A stretch of 21,825 nucleotides of DNA from a virus. A program made the translations under genes and the position numbers. Numbering within the stretch: position 1 is the first letter of the stretch; every line of letters begins with the position of its first letter. The notes under the pieces were generated by a model, which worked only from the letters and a program-made list of their open reading frames with translations, was not told the origin of the DNA and searched no databases. Shown one piece after another: positions 11,893-19,818 of the stretch. Where the stretch lies: positions 1 to 21,825 of IMG/VR virus record IMGVR_UViG_3300020421_000162. One strand, written 5' to 3'.

Positions 11893-14466
11893 TTAAGAAG
11901 AACCCGTCATGATGAGGTCAGGAGTTACATCCATATCGTAGTAATCAACACGGATTGAGTTGTCTTCTGGATGATTAATGACACTTGGATGAACACTAGG
12001 TCTATAAATATTACCGCCAGCGTTAATTGTTACCTCAGTTGAAGGCGTTCCAGCAGGAACAACCTCATAACCAACTTCAACACCATTTTCATAAACGATC
12101 CATGCCCAGTTGCCATTAACAGGATCAAAGTCTTTATTCAATGAGATTAAATCAATTTCTTTTCGATCTTCATAAACTTCGTACACTACTGGTTCATAAG
12201 TAGGTGTGTAATTTGAACTATCAGCCTGAATAGTTACAGCTAATTTAGTCAACTCATCATCACTAACACCTGAATTATAACTCGAAAGTCCTGTTACTGG
12301 ACCACTATTAACAGCATTAAGGCTAGGGTCTCCAGTGTTATAAGAAACCTTCCATTCTGTATTGGTTAACTCATTCACTTCTAGTACAAAATCTTCTTGC
12401 CCTGAAAATGAAACAACACAGTCACCAAAAGAAGCTCTATAAGCAAACTCTTCAGAAATTGCATTGATATTTGTTGCTGTAGAGTTTAATAAGTTAACGC
12501 ATTGGCCTACATGTTTAATAGGAATATTATTTCCTGGGTAAGGTTTAAATCTAAATTCATATTGTCCATATAATTTTGGATGATTAATTCGAATAAAATT
12601 ATATTGAAACTCAGGAGTATTACCTCTTATACAAAAAAGGCCACTATGATTTGCAACGCTTGTATTTACTAAAGTCTCCCAAGTTCCATTTTTTCCTGCT
12701 TCTCTCATTTGCAAATAAAAGAAAGAAAATCTTTTTAAATAATGATTTATTCGGCCTAATTGGAACTGAACTTTATCATCAAACATTTTATCAAGTTCTG
12801 TTTTTTCTGGAACGGAATTTAAATTTGCCCCATTAATTAATCCAAAAACTTTTGACTTTAAACCTATCTCAGTCATTGAACAAGAACGACTATTTGTAAC
12901 TGTTCCAATAGCTGCTTTTTGTAAAACAGGATTTCTATATGCAAAACCATACTGTAATGAATAATCACTCATATCTTGCTTTGTTCTTATCTTTACGCTT
13001 CCAACTTTTGTTTGGGTGTCATCCCAAGCCAACCACTTTGGTTGTGCTGCGTGTTCGTACAAATTAGGGTGCTTAAATGGTGTGCCTATAGCGTCATAAT
13101 CAGTTCCTGGCTCTATTACTTTAAAAGTACAAATACGTTCAATCCCTGTATACATAAGCTGTCCTTCAATATATGTTGTAGGTCTCCAAGGTGTGCCTTC
13201 TTCTGCCCCTGAAGTTGTAATAGATTCACAAGTTACTAAAGCATCACCAGCCATATAGGTCTCACCTACCGAAAGCTGACTATCAATATTTTCTCTAATA
13301 GATCGAATCATTGATACAACATCTTCTATTCCGTGAGGTTTGTAACCTGTTTCATAAGTGTCGTCATTTGGCTGTGAACTTTTTAACAAGTGATAAGTAA
13401 TCGTGTTTCCTTCATTTGTTACATTTCCCCCTGTAAACCCTGCTCTAGTAGGCCACCAAGCTCTATTCTTTTTCGCCTTTGTTGCAATAGCTCTATCTGA
13501 GTCTTTGGAACCTCCTTTCATCATTTGATTTAACTCAAAAGAAAGATTCACAACACTCGCATTAGGCATTGGGCTATAGATGCCAAACGTAGATTGAGTT
13601 GTTGGATTTCTCGCCCCACTGAAAGGATGAATGGGAGGTGTAATTGTATTGACAGGCCATTTATCAGCTAAAACATCATCAGGATATTTATAATCCATTC
13701 CTAAAATTGCAGATTCACTATATTTATCTGCAAGACCTATTCGGTTATCTGGATTGGTATCGGGAGATGACTTAAAAAATAAATCTACTTTTCTTTTGCT
13801 ATAGCTTGAAAGCAATAAGTCACCAATGGCATACCCTTCAAACTCTGGCTTATCTTCTATTTCTCCTGAAGAGAACATTACTAATGCTTTTAACTGTTGC
13901 AGTTTTCCTAAACTTAATAATTGTGACCATAGCAATTGTCCGCTAACTCTTATTCCTCCCACAGTTGTTTCCTTTAATCCGTAAAAAGTTTGTATGGTAG
14001 TTTCTGATTGATTAGCAAAAACAAGAGGAATAACATCACCAATAGTCGCTAATTCTTGAACACTATTAAAAGCAAATTGAGGTGCAAATCGCTTGCTACC
14101 AATAGCATCTGCTCCTTTTTGTGCTGAACTACCTTTTATAGGTTTAGGCTTAGGTGTTAATAAGTAGCCAATAGCAGTTAAAGCAACAGAAACCGCAATT
14201 GCTCCAACAGTCGTTCCTAGAATTGGTGTTGCAAGAAAAACTTCTAATCCAGTTGCTTTTATGTCAGGAATTAATTCATAACCTTCTTTCCGTTGGCCGT
14301 TATAAGCAGCCGTTTGATCTACAAAAAACCAATATTCGTCTTCACTACAACCTACAACCTTACAAAATTCTATTTCCGACGGTAATAACAGCCTTCGACC
14401 ATAAGGCTGTCGAGAGGACTCCATTCCACCACCAACTCGCCGAATGTTTTTCTGTAATTCAGCCAT
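11893..14466 (-). CDS. I/J-like tail tip protein (fusion of tail assembly I and J N-terminal part)
   Basis: 857 aa, ATG at 14466, preceded by GAGGAAGG. Residues 75-103 are a hydrophobic helix pair (VGAIAVSVALTAIGYLL) followed by TPKPKP, then FNSVQELATIGDVIPLVF (132-149). This 'hydrophobic, L(A/T)PK, then F.S...A..G.V.P' sequence closely parallels the C-terminal half of lambda gpI. The remaining 700 residues hold beta-rich material with SMTEIGLKSKVFGLINGANL and FYLQMREAGKNGTWETL, consistent with the N-terminal part of a J-type tip protein. The gene overlaps the K-like gene by 97 nt. A shorter start at M15 (14424) is possible. The chain probably forms the tail hub with the following 528-aa protein and the K-like protein. 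Confidence 0.68.
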   Translation of the reverse strand: MAELQKNIRRVGGGMESSRQPYGRRLLLPSEIEFCKVVGCSEDEYWFFVDQTAAYNGQRKEGYELIPDIKATGLEVFLATPILGTTVGAIAVSVALTAIGYLLTPKPKPIKGSSAQKGADAIGSKRFAPQFAFNSVQELATIGDVIPLVFANQSETTIQTFYGLKETTVGGIRVSGQLLWSQLLSLGKLQQLKALVMFSSGEIEDKPEFEGYAIGDLLLSSYSKRKVDLFFKSSPDTNPDNRIGLADKYSESAILGMDYKYPDDVLADKWPVNTITPPIHPFSGARNPTTQSTFGIYSPMPNASVVNLSFELNQMMKGGSKDSDRAIATKAKKNRAWWPTRAGFTGGNVTNEGNTITYHLLKSSQPNDDTYETGYKPHGIEDVVSMIRSIRENIDSQLSVGETYMAGDALVTCESITTSGAEEGTPWRPTTYIEGQLMYTGIERICTFKVIEPGTDYDAIGTPFKHPNLYEHAAQPKWLAWDDTQTKVGSVKIRTKQDMSDYSLQYGFAYRNPVLQKAAIGTVTNSRSCSMTEIGLKSKVFGLINGANLNSVPEKTELDKMFDDKVQFQLGRINHYLKRFSFFYLQMREAGKNGTWETLVNTSVANHSGLFCIRGNTPEFQYNFIRINHPKLYGQYEFRFKPYPGNNIPIKHVGQCVNLLNSTATNINAISEEFAYRASFGDCVVSFSGQEDFVLEVNELTNTEWKVSYNTGDPSLNAVNSGPVTGLSSYNSGVSDDELTKLAVTIQADSSNYTPTYEPVVYEVYEDRKEIDLISLNKDFDPVNGNWAWIVYENGVEVGYEVVPAGTPSTEVTINAGGNIYRPSVHPSVINHPEDNSIRVDYYDMDVTPDLIMTGSS

Positions 14467-14750
14467 CCTTCCTCGTAATAAGCTGCCATGCCATAACCAT
14501 CATCTGATTTGCATAAAGCAATTGCTCCTAGTTTAGGGGTTGAATCAACTCCCCACCTATTTAATTCTTCAAAAAAAATACTGTAATCTTTTTTTCTTAA
14601 CCTCCGATACCAACTTCTTGCTGGTTCAGGAGAACTTATTTTGTAATGAGCTAAAACAGTTCTGCTTAAACTTAAGCAATCTCCAGCCCCATGCTTAACA
14701 GGATCAGCACCTAAACGATAAGGAAGACCAATTAATTGATCTGGCCTCAT
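14370..14750 (-). CDS. K-like NlpC/P60-fold tail protein, probably without full catalytic triad
   Basis: 126 aa, ATG at 14750, overlapping the previous stop as ATGA. The N-terminal block LIGLPYRLGADPVKHGAGDCLSLSR (residues 6-30, catalytic-type Cys at 25 in GAGDC) is the NlpC/P60 signature found in tail tip peptidases such as lambda gpK, which can open peptidoglycan during entry. The second block, expected to carry a His in 'H(V/I)(G/A)', reads YGMAAYYEEGWLNY instead. The only histidines are H20 and H35, both near the Cys block. So the fold is supported but hydrolase activity is doubtful. The C-terminal 32 residues are read from DNA that also encodes the start of the I/J gene in another frame. 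A GGAAG lies about 11 nt before the ATG. Confidence 0.72.
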   Translation of the reverse strand: MRPDQLIGLPYRLGADPVKHGAGDCLSLSRTVLAHYKISSPEPARSWYRRLRKKDYSIFFEELNRWGVDSTPKLGAIALCKSDDGYGMAAYYEEGWLNYRKTFGELVVEWSPLDSLMVEGCYYRRK

Positions 14751-15235
14751 CTATTTTGAATACTTCCAGTGACAGGCAAATGCCCAACCATTTTTGTAGT
14801 TAAGATACGATTAGGAGCATTAGCACCAACAGCATCAATACTGCTGCTTAATAAAACCTCAATTGTTGAAGGGTCATAAGACAAGGAAGACGCTAGCCAT
14901 GTTTCTGTTGTTAATAATTTATTAGTTGTAAAATCTGTATTCATCAAAAAAGTATCTACATGTATGTGATATTTATTATCTACAGCTTTTTTAGCGTATC
15001 CCATACTAATTTCATTATTAGCAAGAATAAGATTTGATTCCAAATTATCTCCTGACCTATTTCGAGCTGCTCCTTGATAAATAAAACTCAAATATTGGTG
15101 AGTTTTATTACTAATTCCATGAGTAATAGGAGTGTCATATTTCCCATTTTGAAATCTATTCGGAGTTAAATCATTAGGATTATCACCACTAGAAGTGGTA
15201 ACAGCAATGAAATTAGTTAAAACAACGATGCTCAT
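14747..15235 (-). CDS. L-like minor tail protein (tail tip)
   Basis: 162 aa, ATG at 15235, overlapping the tape measure stop by four bases (ATGA), with the K-like gene overlapping its own end the same way. Features are YLSFIYQGAARNRSGDNLES (48-67), SNLILANNEISMGYA, TTETWLASSLSYDPSTIEVL (about 108-127), and a C-terminal PNRILTTKMVGHLPVTGS. The 'R.GDNL.S.L.LANN ... W..S...D...IE.LL ... PNR.LT...G.LP' pattern is one I recognise in L/DUF1833-type tail proteins of phages. It sits between tape measure and K as L does in lambda. Lambda L carries a Cys cluster for metal; none is present here. Confidence 0.62.
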   Translation of the reverse strand: MSIVVLTNFIAVTTSSGDNPNDLTPNRFQNGKYDTPITHGISNKTHQYLSFIYQGAARNRSGDNLESNLILANNEISMGYAKKAVDNKYHIHVDTFLMNTDFTTNKLLTTETWLASSLSYDPSTIEVLLSSSIDAVGANAPNRILTTKMVGHLPVTGSIQNR

Positions 15236-18200
15236 AATCCAATATTGCTCCTTCTACTGCGTGAGTTCTGAAGCGTTGATAATGTTCTCGCTTCTCCAGC
15301 CCTTGCCCCTCTAGATGCTGCTGAATTGATGATCTGACCTATTGCAGATTTAGGAACAAATTCTTCTGAGTTGAAGTTCAATATAGGTCCACTGTAATTA
15401 ACAGTTGTTTGTGCATGTGCTCCACCCCCTGAAGAAGCTTGACCAGTGCCAGGAATCACAGATTCACCCCTCGCTCCTGCTGAATACCGTTGCATTGACT
15501 GAGCCATCTTAGAGGCTGGAATTATATACTCGTCTTCTCCTGCTTCTCCCACAAGCCCCATCGTGGGTCGTGTAGCAACTCCACCAGAAGCAAACGCTTG
15601 GAAGCCTCCTCTTTCATAACCTCCTTCTGCATTTAATTTAAAAGCACCCATAATTGCATCTTTAAGCATCATGCTTCCAATTTGCTTTGCAATAGAAGCT
15701 AATGATTCTCCTAATGATTTAGTGCCATCAATTAAACCAGTAATCGCATCGGTCAAGCCTGTTGCAATCGTTTCTTTTATTTTTCCCCACTGTTTATCTA
15801 ACTTCTTAGTATTTTCAGCTTCTTTTGTTAATTCACCATTCTTTTGTACCAACGCTGTTACTTGTGTCCTGTACCCCTCTCCTATTTTATCTACTATTTT
15901 TTCTATTACTTGATGCTGTTTAATCTCTTCTTCGTTACCGTCTATTTTTCCTTGTAATAAATTATTTTCATTTTGTAATTGAGTTAATACGTCTTCAGCT
16001 TCATCTTTTTTCTCCTTTCTAAACTCATCTATTTTTGTTTGTAAAGCAAAATTAACTTTAGCTATATCTAATTTTGCTGCTTCAATTTTACGCTGCTTTT
16101 CTGCGTCATCGCTACTCGCAGTATCTTCCATTAACTTACTTGTTATACTTGCTATTTCTTTTTGTGCATTCAACCTAAACTCAAGCTCTTTATCTTCGGC
16201 TGATCTAGCCTGTGCGATCTTCTGATCTATACCAAATAGAGCAGCTTTAAGTTCATTTTGTCTTTCTAACTTTCCTATTACCTGTTGTTCTTGTTCGTTT
16301 ATCTTTTTCATTTCTTTACCAAACTCTGTAGTTATTCCAGCTCTTTTTGTGATTCTCTCATTCATAAAGTTACCTTCTAAGTTTGCTAAATCAGCAGCAG
16401 GGAGAGCCTGATTATCTGTCCGTAAATCTCCTAGTTGACTTTTTGTTTCTGCATCAAACCCTAAAAGCTTTTTACTAAGTTCTCCTTGTGCTCTTGCCCT
16501 TTTATCAGAGAAAGTATTACCTGTAGGCATAGCAGCAGTAATTTCTAACTGTTTCGCTAAGAGTTTTGTATTATTTTCAAACTTTCTACCTAGTTCAGCC
16601 GCTTTAGCTATTGACTCTTGTAATGCAGGATTTAGCCCATCCGTTACACCAGCTATAAGGTCAGGCAATCCTGTCCAACCTGTTATAAACACCAAACCTT
16701 TTCTTATTAACGCAAAGGTTTCATTGAAAGACTTAAATACTTCAGACACTAAACGTAATACAAGCCCTAAAGCAGCAATAACTGGACTTCCAATAATTCC
16801 TAAGAACGCACCAACAGAACCAACAATGTCATTCCATGCAGATTTAAGAATATTGACAGCGTTATTTACGTCTTGAAGAGATCCAGCAGAAGCTCCTGTT
16901 TGTTTTTGCACTTGTTGAGCTGCTAACGCTCTTGCTTTTTCTATATTTCCTGCTCTTGTAAGAAGAGTTATTTGAGTTTGCAGTTCTGCACTTAAACGGA
17001 CACCTGATTCAACCAAGTCATCCATATTTAAGGTACGAAGAGATTCACCTAGTTTTGCTGCTTTTTGAACAGCAGTATCCATCATCGTTCCTATCGCACT
17101 ACCAAGAATCTGAGCACCAAATCCCTGCATACCCATCTTGTTTCCGAGTAAAGCACCACCAACACCACCACCAACAGAACCAACTCCTCCTCCAAACAAG
17201 AGAGGGAAACCAGCTCCAAGCATTAAGTTTTCTCCTCCTTTTCCTCCCATCATTCCACCTTTTCTACGTCTTATTCGATTCCAATTCTTAAGTCTGTCTC
17301 TAGCAGCCTTCTTCGATGCAGCAGAATCTCTCTTCGTTATTTTCTCTTGATTCTTCTTGGATTGTTCTATTTTCTTTTCTATTTCCCACGTTTGTCTTAA
17401 AACTCCTGTTCTTTTTGCTTCTAGTTCTAAATGCCTTCTAATTGATTTAGTAACAGCATTTTCTGCGCCTGGTCTGTTTGGTCCTGGCATTCCTGCTGGT
17501 CTACCTACTGTCTTAGGGAAAGGCCCAAACATTCCGTCTGGACGATTTACAGCTCCCGAAACTCTATCTATTTGATCTGCTCTTCTGCTGAAATCAGCAA
17601 ATCCACTACCAGCTCTAGCTGCTTTGCTTGCCCTAGTATTTTGAACAATCTTTCCTTTCATTCCTAAAGTTTGGAATTTTTTCAATGCCTCACTACTTAT
17701 ATTTATCTCCATAGTCATCTCTCTGAAAAACCCTTTCGCATCGAACGCAGCTTTACCCATCTTGTCTAAGCCTTTTATTAACTTCGGAACCCCTTGCACG
17801 GCAACATTTGTAAGTTTGTCGCCAAAAGCCATATAAGCTACACCCATAGATGCAGCTATAACTGGATGAGCAGCAGCAAGAGCAGCTAATTGACTAAGTT
17901 TTCCACTAAGAAATCCTGTTTTTACAGCAGCAACTTCAGCTCCCTTGCTAAATGGATTTAACGCACCAAAAGCGACTGATCTTAAATTTTTAAGCCAACC
18001 GACAGTTGTAGCTATATCTTGCGAAGCTTTGTTTAATCCCATAGCAGCTCCCAATCCAGCTACCCCCATAGCTCTCTTTCCTGCTGGAGATCCCATTACA
18101 TCTCCCAATTTGCTAAATCCCTCCATGCTTCTAGCTGCTTTATTCACACTTTTTGCTGTTTCTTCTGCACTACGAGTTATCCCACTAAATGTCCTGGAAG

Positions 18201-18354
18201 CCTTTCCTCCCATACGATCTAACTTTTCATTTATCTGATCTAATCCTTTAACTAGCTTTTCATTACTCGCATTTATTCCCTTTAAATTCTCTGACAACTT
18301 ATTCAGTTGGTTCAGATTCTTGACAACAATATCAATTTTGGTTTCTAAGCTCAC
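15232..18354 (-). CDS. Tail tape measure protein
   Basis: 1040 aa, GTG at 18354, 26 nt after the end of the frameshifted chaperone frame. Begins with helical heptad-like sequence (KIDIVVKNLNQLNKLSENL), has hydrophobic segments at about 155-177 (LAALAAAHPVIAASMGVAYM), about 375-405 (Gly-rich LLFGGGVGSVGGGVGGALLG) and about 508-540 (GAFLGIIGSPVIAALGLVL), and a long charged coiled-coil region (about 600-880). The C-terminus (about 920-950) has the diagnostic FASGGVATRPTMGLVGEAGEDEYIIPAS, read as FASGGV and GLVGEAGEDEYIIPAS, as in lambda gpH. The protein sets tail length and exits into the host envelope. At the usual 1.5 angstrom per residue it predicts a tail of roughly 150 nm. The GTG has no strong Shine-Dalgarno and may depend on coupling to upstream translation. 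Confidence 0.93.
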   Translation of the reverse strand: MSLETKIDIVVKNLNQLNKLSENLKGINASNEKLVKGLDQINEKLDRMGGKASRTFSGITRSAEETAKSVNKAARSMEGFSKLGDVMGSPAGKRAMGVAGLGAAMGLNKASQDIATTVGWLKNLRSVAFGALNPFSKGAEVAAVKTGFLSGKLSQLAALAAAHPVIAASMGVAYMAFGDKLTNVAVQGVPKLIKGLDKMGKAAFDAKGFFREMTMEINISSEALKKFQTLGMKGKIVQNTRASKAARAGSGFADFSRRADQIDRVSGAVNRPDGMFGPFPKTVGRPAGMPGPNRPGAENAVTKSIRRHLELEAKRTGVLRQTWEIEKKIEQSKKNQEKITKRDSAASKKAARDRLKNWNRIRRRKGGMMGGKGGENLMLGAGFPLLFGGGVGSVGGGVGGALLGNKMGMQGFGAQILGSAIGTMMDTAVQKAAKLGESLRTLNMDDLVESGVRLSAELQTQITLLTRAGNIEKARALAAQQVQKQTGASAGSLQDVNNAVNILKSAWNDIVGSVGAFLGIIGSPVIAALGLVLRLVSEVFKSFNETFALIRKGLVFITGWTGLPDLIAGVTDGLNPALQESIAKAAELGRKFENNTKLLAKQLEITAAMPTGNTFSDKRARAQGELSKKLLGFDAETKSQLGDLRTDNQALPAADLANLEGNFMNERITKRAGITTEFGKEMKKINEQEQQVIGKLERQNELKAALFGIDQKIAQARSAEDKELEFRLNAQKEIASITSKLMEDTASSDDAEKQRKIEAAKLDIAKVNFALQTKIDEFRKEKKDEAEDVLTQLQNENNLLQGKIDGNEEEIKQHQVIEKIVDKIGEGYRTQVTALVQKNGELTKEAENTKKLDKQWGKIKETIATGLTDAITGLIDGTKSLGESLASIAKQIGSMMLKDAIMGAFKLNAEGGYERGGFQAFASGGVATRPTMGLVGEAGEDEYIIPASKMAQSMQRYSAGARGESVIPGTGQASSGGGAHAQTTVNYSGPILNFNSEEFVPKSAIGQIINSAASRGARAGEARTLSTLQNSRSRRSNIGL

Positions 18355-18380
18355 GATCCATCGCTTCTTTTCACCATAGT

Positions 18381-18575
18381 TTACCTACGTCTGCGGTTTT
18401 TTCGCATTTCTTCTTCCTGATCTTCGTTTAAAACTTGAAAATAAGCACTCCATCCAATAATTTCTTCCATCGTCATCTGACGTATCTCCGCTAAAGACTT
18501 TCCTAATTCTTTAGCGATACCAAACTGAAGCATCAGTAAATTATCTTTACGAAGCTCCTTACTTAGCTCTTTGGG
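18381..18575 (-). CDS. T-like extension of the tail assembly chaperone, made by -1 frameshift
   Basis: An open frame of 62 codons continues from the slippery site (codons after AAA begin at 18569) to TAA at 18383-18381, -1 relative to the G frame. It encodes ELSKELRKDNLLMLQFGIA, KELGKSLAEIRQMTMEEII, then GWSAYFQVLNEDQEEEMRKN and a basic end RRRR. The 'FGIAKELGKSLAEIRQMT.EEI.GW.AYFQ' pattern is typical of gpT-type domains of siphovirus tail chaperones. There is no well-placed start: the first ATG (18533) is 21 nt from AAGGAG and would cut the domain, giving 49 aa. Fused to G it makes a predicted 181-aa product (119 + 62). It fills what would otherwise be a 208-nt gap before the tape measure, exactly where lambda T lies. 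Confidence 0.82.
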   Translation of the reverse strand, partial: PKELSKELRKDNLLMLQFGIAKELGKSLAEIRQMTMEEIIGWSAYFQVLNEDQEEEMRKNRRRR

Positions 18576-18925
18576 TCTAGTTGATCCTCATCGTCTGTAA
18601 TCACAGCAAGCATTAACTTTTGCAAGTCAGCATCCTTAACTTCGTTCTTTAAAACGTCAATTTCTCCAAGATTAAACAATCTTTGACCAGTATCATCTTG
18701 TGCTTTTGTCATTAAAAGTCTTAATGCAAATTCATTAGCATCATCAGATTTAGCTCCCTTTTGTGCTCTTTCTCTTTCTGCCATTGTTAATGGTGTAACC
18801 CACATCTCAAATACAGATCCATCAGATAATTCAACTTCTTTTTTAACTGCATCTAAATTTGCAGCTTTCTTTAAACGATCTACAGCTCTCAATCCTGATC
18901 GAGAAGGTTTAGGACTAGTTGTCAT
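18563..18925 (-). CDS. Tail assembly chaperone (G-like)
   Basis: 120 aa, ATG at 18925, between the major tail protein and the tape measure. It is a hydrophilic, helical protein: basic N-terminus (SPKPSRSGLRAVDRLKKA), a central strand block EVELSDGSVFEMWVTPLTMAE (written EVELSDGSVFEMWVTPL, about 31-47), and a helical C-terminal half ending LQKLMLAVITDDEDQLDPKS. Length, charge, position and the slippery sequence two codons from its stop match the G protein of lambda-like phages, which with a minority G-T frameshift product coats the tape measure and recruits tube subunits. It is not a virion component in known cases. It is the first gene after an intrinsic terminator, so its expression should be lower than that of the tube protein. 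Confidence 0.85.
   Translation of the reverse strand: MTTSPKPSRSGLRAVDRLKKAANLDAVKKEVELSDGSVFEMWVTPLTMAERERAQKGAKSDDANEFALRLLMTKAQDDTGQRLFNLGEIDVLKNEVKDADLQKLMLAVITDDEDQLDPKS
18569..18575 (-). promoter_or_regulatory. Programmed -1 frameshift slippery heptamer C CCA AAG
   Basis: On the minus strand the last codons of G are GAC CCA AAG AGC TAA. The heptamer C CCA AAG fits X XXY YYZ, letting CCA/AAG tRNAs re-pair on CCC/AAA and enter the T frame two codons before the G stop. Lambda uses G GGA AAG at the same place. A downstream stem is weak (GAGCT with AGCTT, loop of 8). Confidence 0.78.
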
Positions 18926-18965
18926 AAGAAAAATGGATACAGAATTATTCTAACCTAATAAACAA

Positions 18966-18991
18966 TAAAAAACCCTGCACTAGGCAGGGTT
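18966..18991 (-). terminator. Intrinsic terminator after the major tail protein gene
   Basis: On the minus strand AACCCTGC and GCAGGGTT form a perfect 8-bp stem around a 5-nt loop (CTAGT), followed by TTTTATTGTTT. It lies 29 nt after the tube gene stop and ahead of the chaperone gene, so it can partly separate abundant tube mRNA from downstream tail genes. The rest of the 94-bp gap (18926-19019) holds a short perfect dyad AGAATTATTCT at 18941-18951, purpose unknown. Confidence 0.82.
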
Positions 18992-19019
18992 AATTGGAAC
19001 ATTCCGTGTCCCAAGACTA

Positions 19020-19790
19020 TTATGTAGAACTTAGGTCGAAAGCAGGGAGACTTGCTGGACGGAAGTTAACTGTTACTTCTTGAGCATCATCAGGGTTAAC
19101 ACTGAAGCTTGCAGAAGTTAGCGTTGCATCAAAACTGATTGAACGACTAAGAGTATCACTAACGTTGCCACCACTAAATACACGGTCTGTATAAAGCTTG
19201 AACGCTGCACCGACTTGCTGACGTTGAAGAACGTCTTCTACCAATCTGTTTGATAGAGCTGAGTCTTCGTTTGTCATATATGTAGAAGCAGTACCAGAAC
19301 CATCACCAAATCCAGCGATGTAAGTTCTAAATGGAACGTATTGACCAGGGGCTTGACCAATTGTTGTTACATCGATCTCAGCTCTTTCAATTTCAAATGT
19401 CCACTCTCTTACTTGTCCGATAGAAGCAAAATCGTTGTAATAAACTTGAAATTCGTTAGGAGCTGCTGCTGTTCCTACGTCAGTCAAGTCAACAGCAGAA
19501 CCTCCATTGGTAGCAGAAACCTTTAAAGCTCCTGTTGCTGCTGTATAAGCATTAACGTAATAAGTTGTTCCAGCAGTCAATCCAGCAGGCAAAGTTCCTG
19601 TCCCTGTTTCACCAGTAGAGCTATCTATAACTTTAAACTTGACTGGATCGCCTACCTTTAAGTTTAAGTAAGTTTGAACAACCATTGTTTCTGTGCCAAT
19701 GGTGACATCAGTAGTACTAAAAGTACCTGTTGTTCCTGCGGGTTTGTAGTAGAGAGCACCTGATGTGCCAGATAAGACGGTTACGGCCAT
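19020..19790 (-). CDS. Major tail (tube) protein
   Basis: 256 aa, ATG at 19790. Residues about 25-110 form an inserted beta domain (LNLKVGDPVKFKVID, LPAGLTAGTTYYVNAY, ALKVSATNGGSAVDL). The tube core follows: VREWTFEIERAEIDVTTIGQ (about 127-146), YIAGFGDGSGTAST (about 157-170), QVGAAFKLYTDRVF (about 195-208), and ISFDATLTSASFSVNPDDAQEVTVNFRPAS at the end (seen as SISFDATLTSASFSV and EVTVNFRPAS). This is the layout of siphovirus tube proteins (lambda V type), which stack in hexameric rings. Its position after the terminator protein gene and before the chaperone and tape measure, plus its own intrinsic terminator, fits a highly expressed structural protein. The inserted domain is probably surface-exposed. 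Confidence 0.85.
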   Translation of the reverse strand: MAVTVLSGTSGALYYKPAGTTGTFSTTDVTIGTETMVVQTYLNLKVGDPVKFKVIDSSTGETGTGTLPAGLTAGTTYYVNAYTAATGALKVSATNGGSAVDLTDVGTAAAPNEFQVYYNDFASIGQVREWTFEIERAEIDVTTIGQAPGQYVPFRTYIAGFGDGSGTASTYMTNEDSALSNRLVEDVLQRQQVGAAFKLYTDRVFSGGNVSDTLSRSISFDATLTSASFSVNPDDAQEVTVNFRPASLPAFDLSST

Positions 19791-19818
19791 GAGGCTGCTT
19801 AAGAAATTTACCTATAGA

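Noticed and set aside
18381-18533. Independent 49-aa T protein starting at ATG 18533
   Set aside because: The AAGGAG is 21 nt away, too far for normal initiation, and the conserved-looking domain begins upstream of this ATG. The slippery heptamer gives a better explanation.
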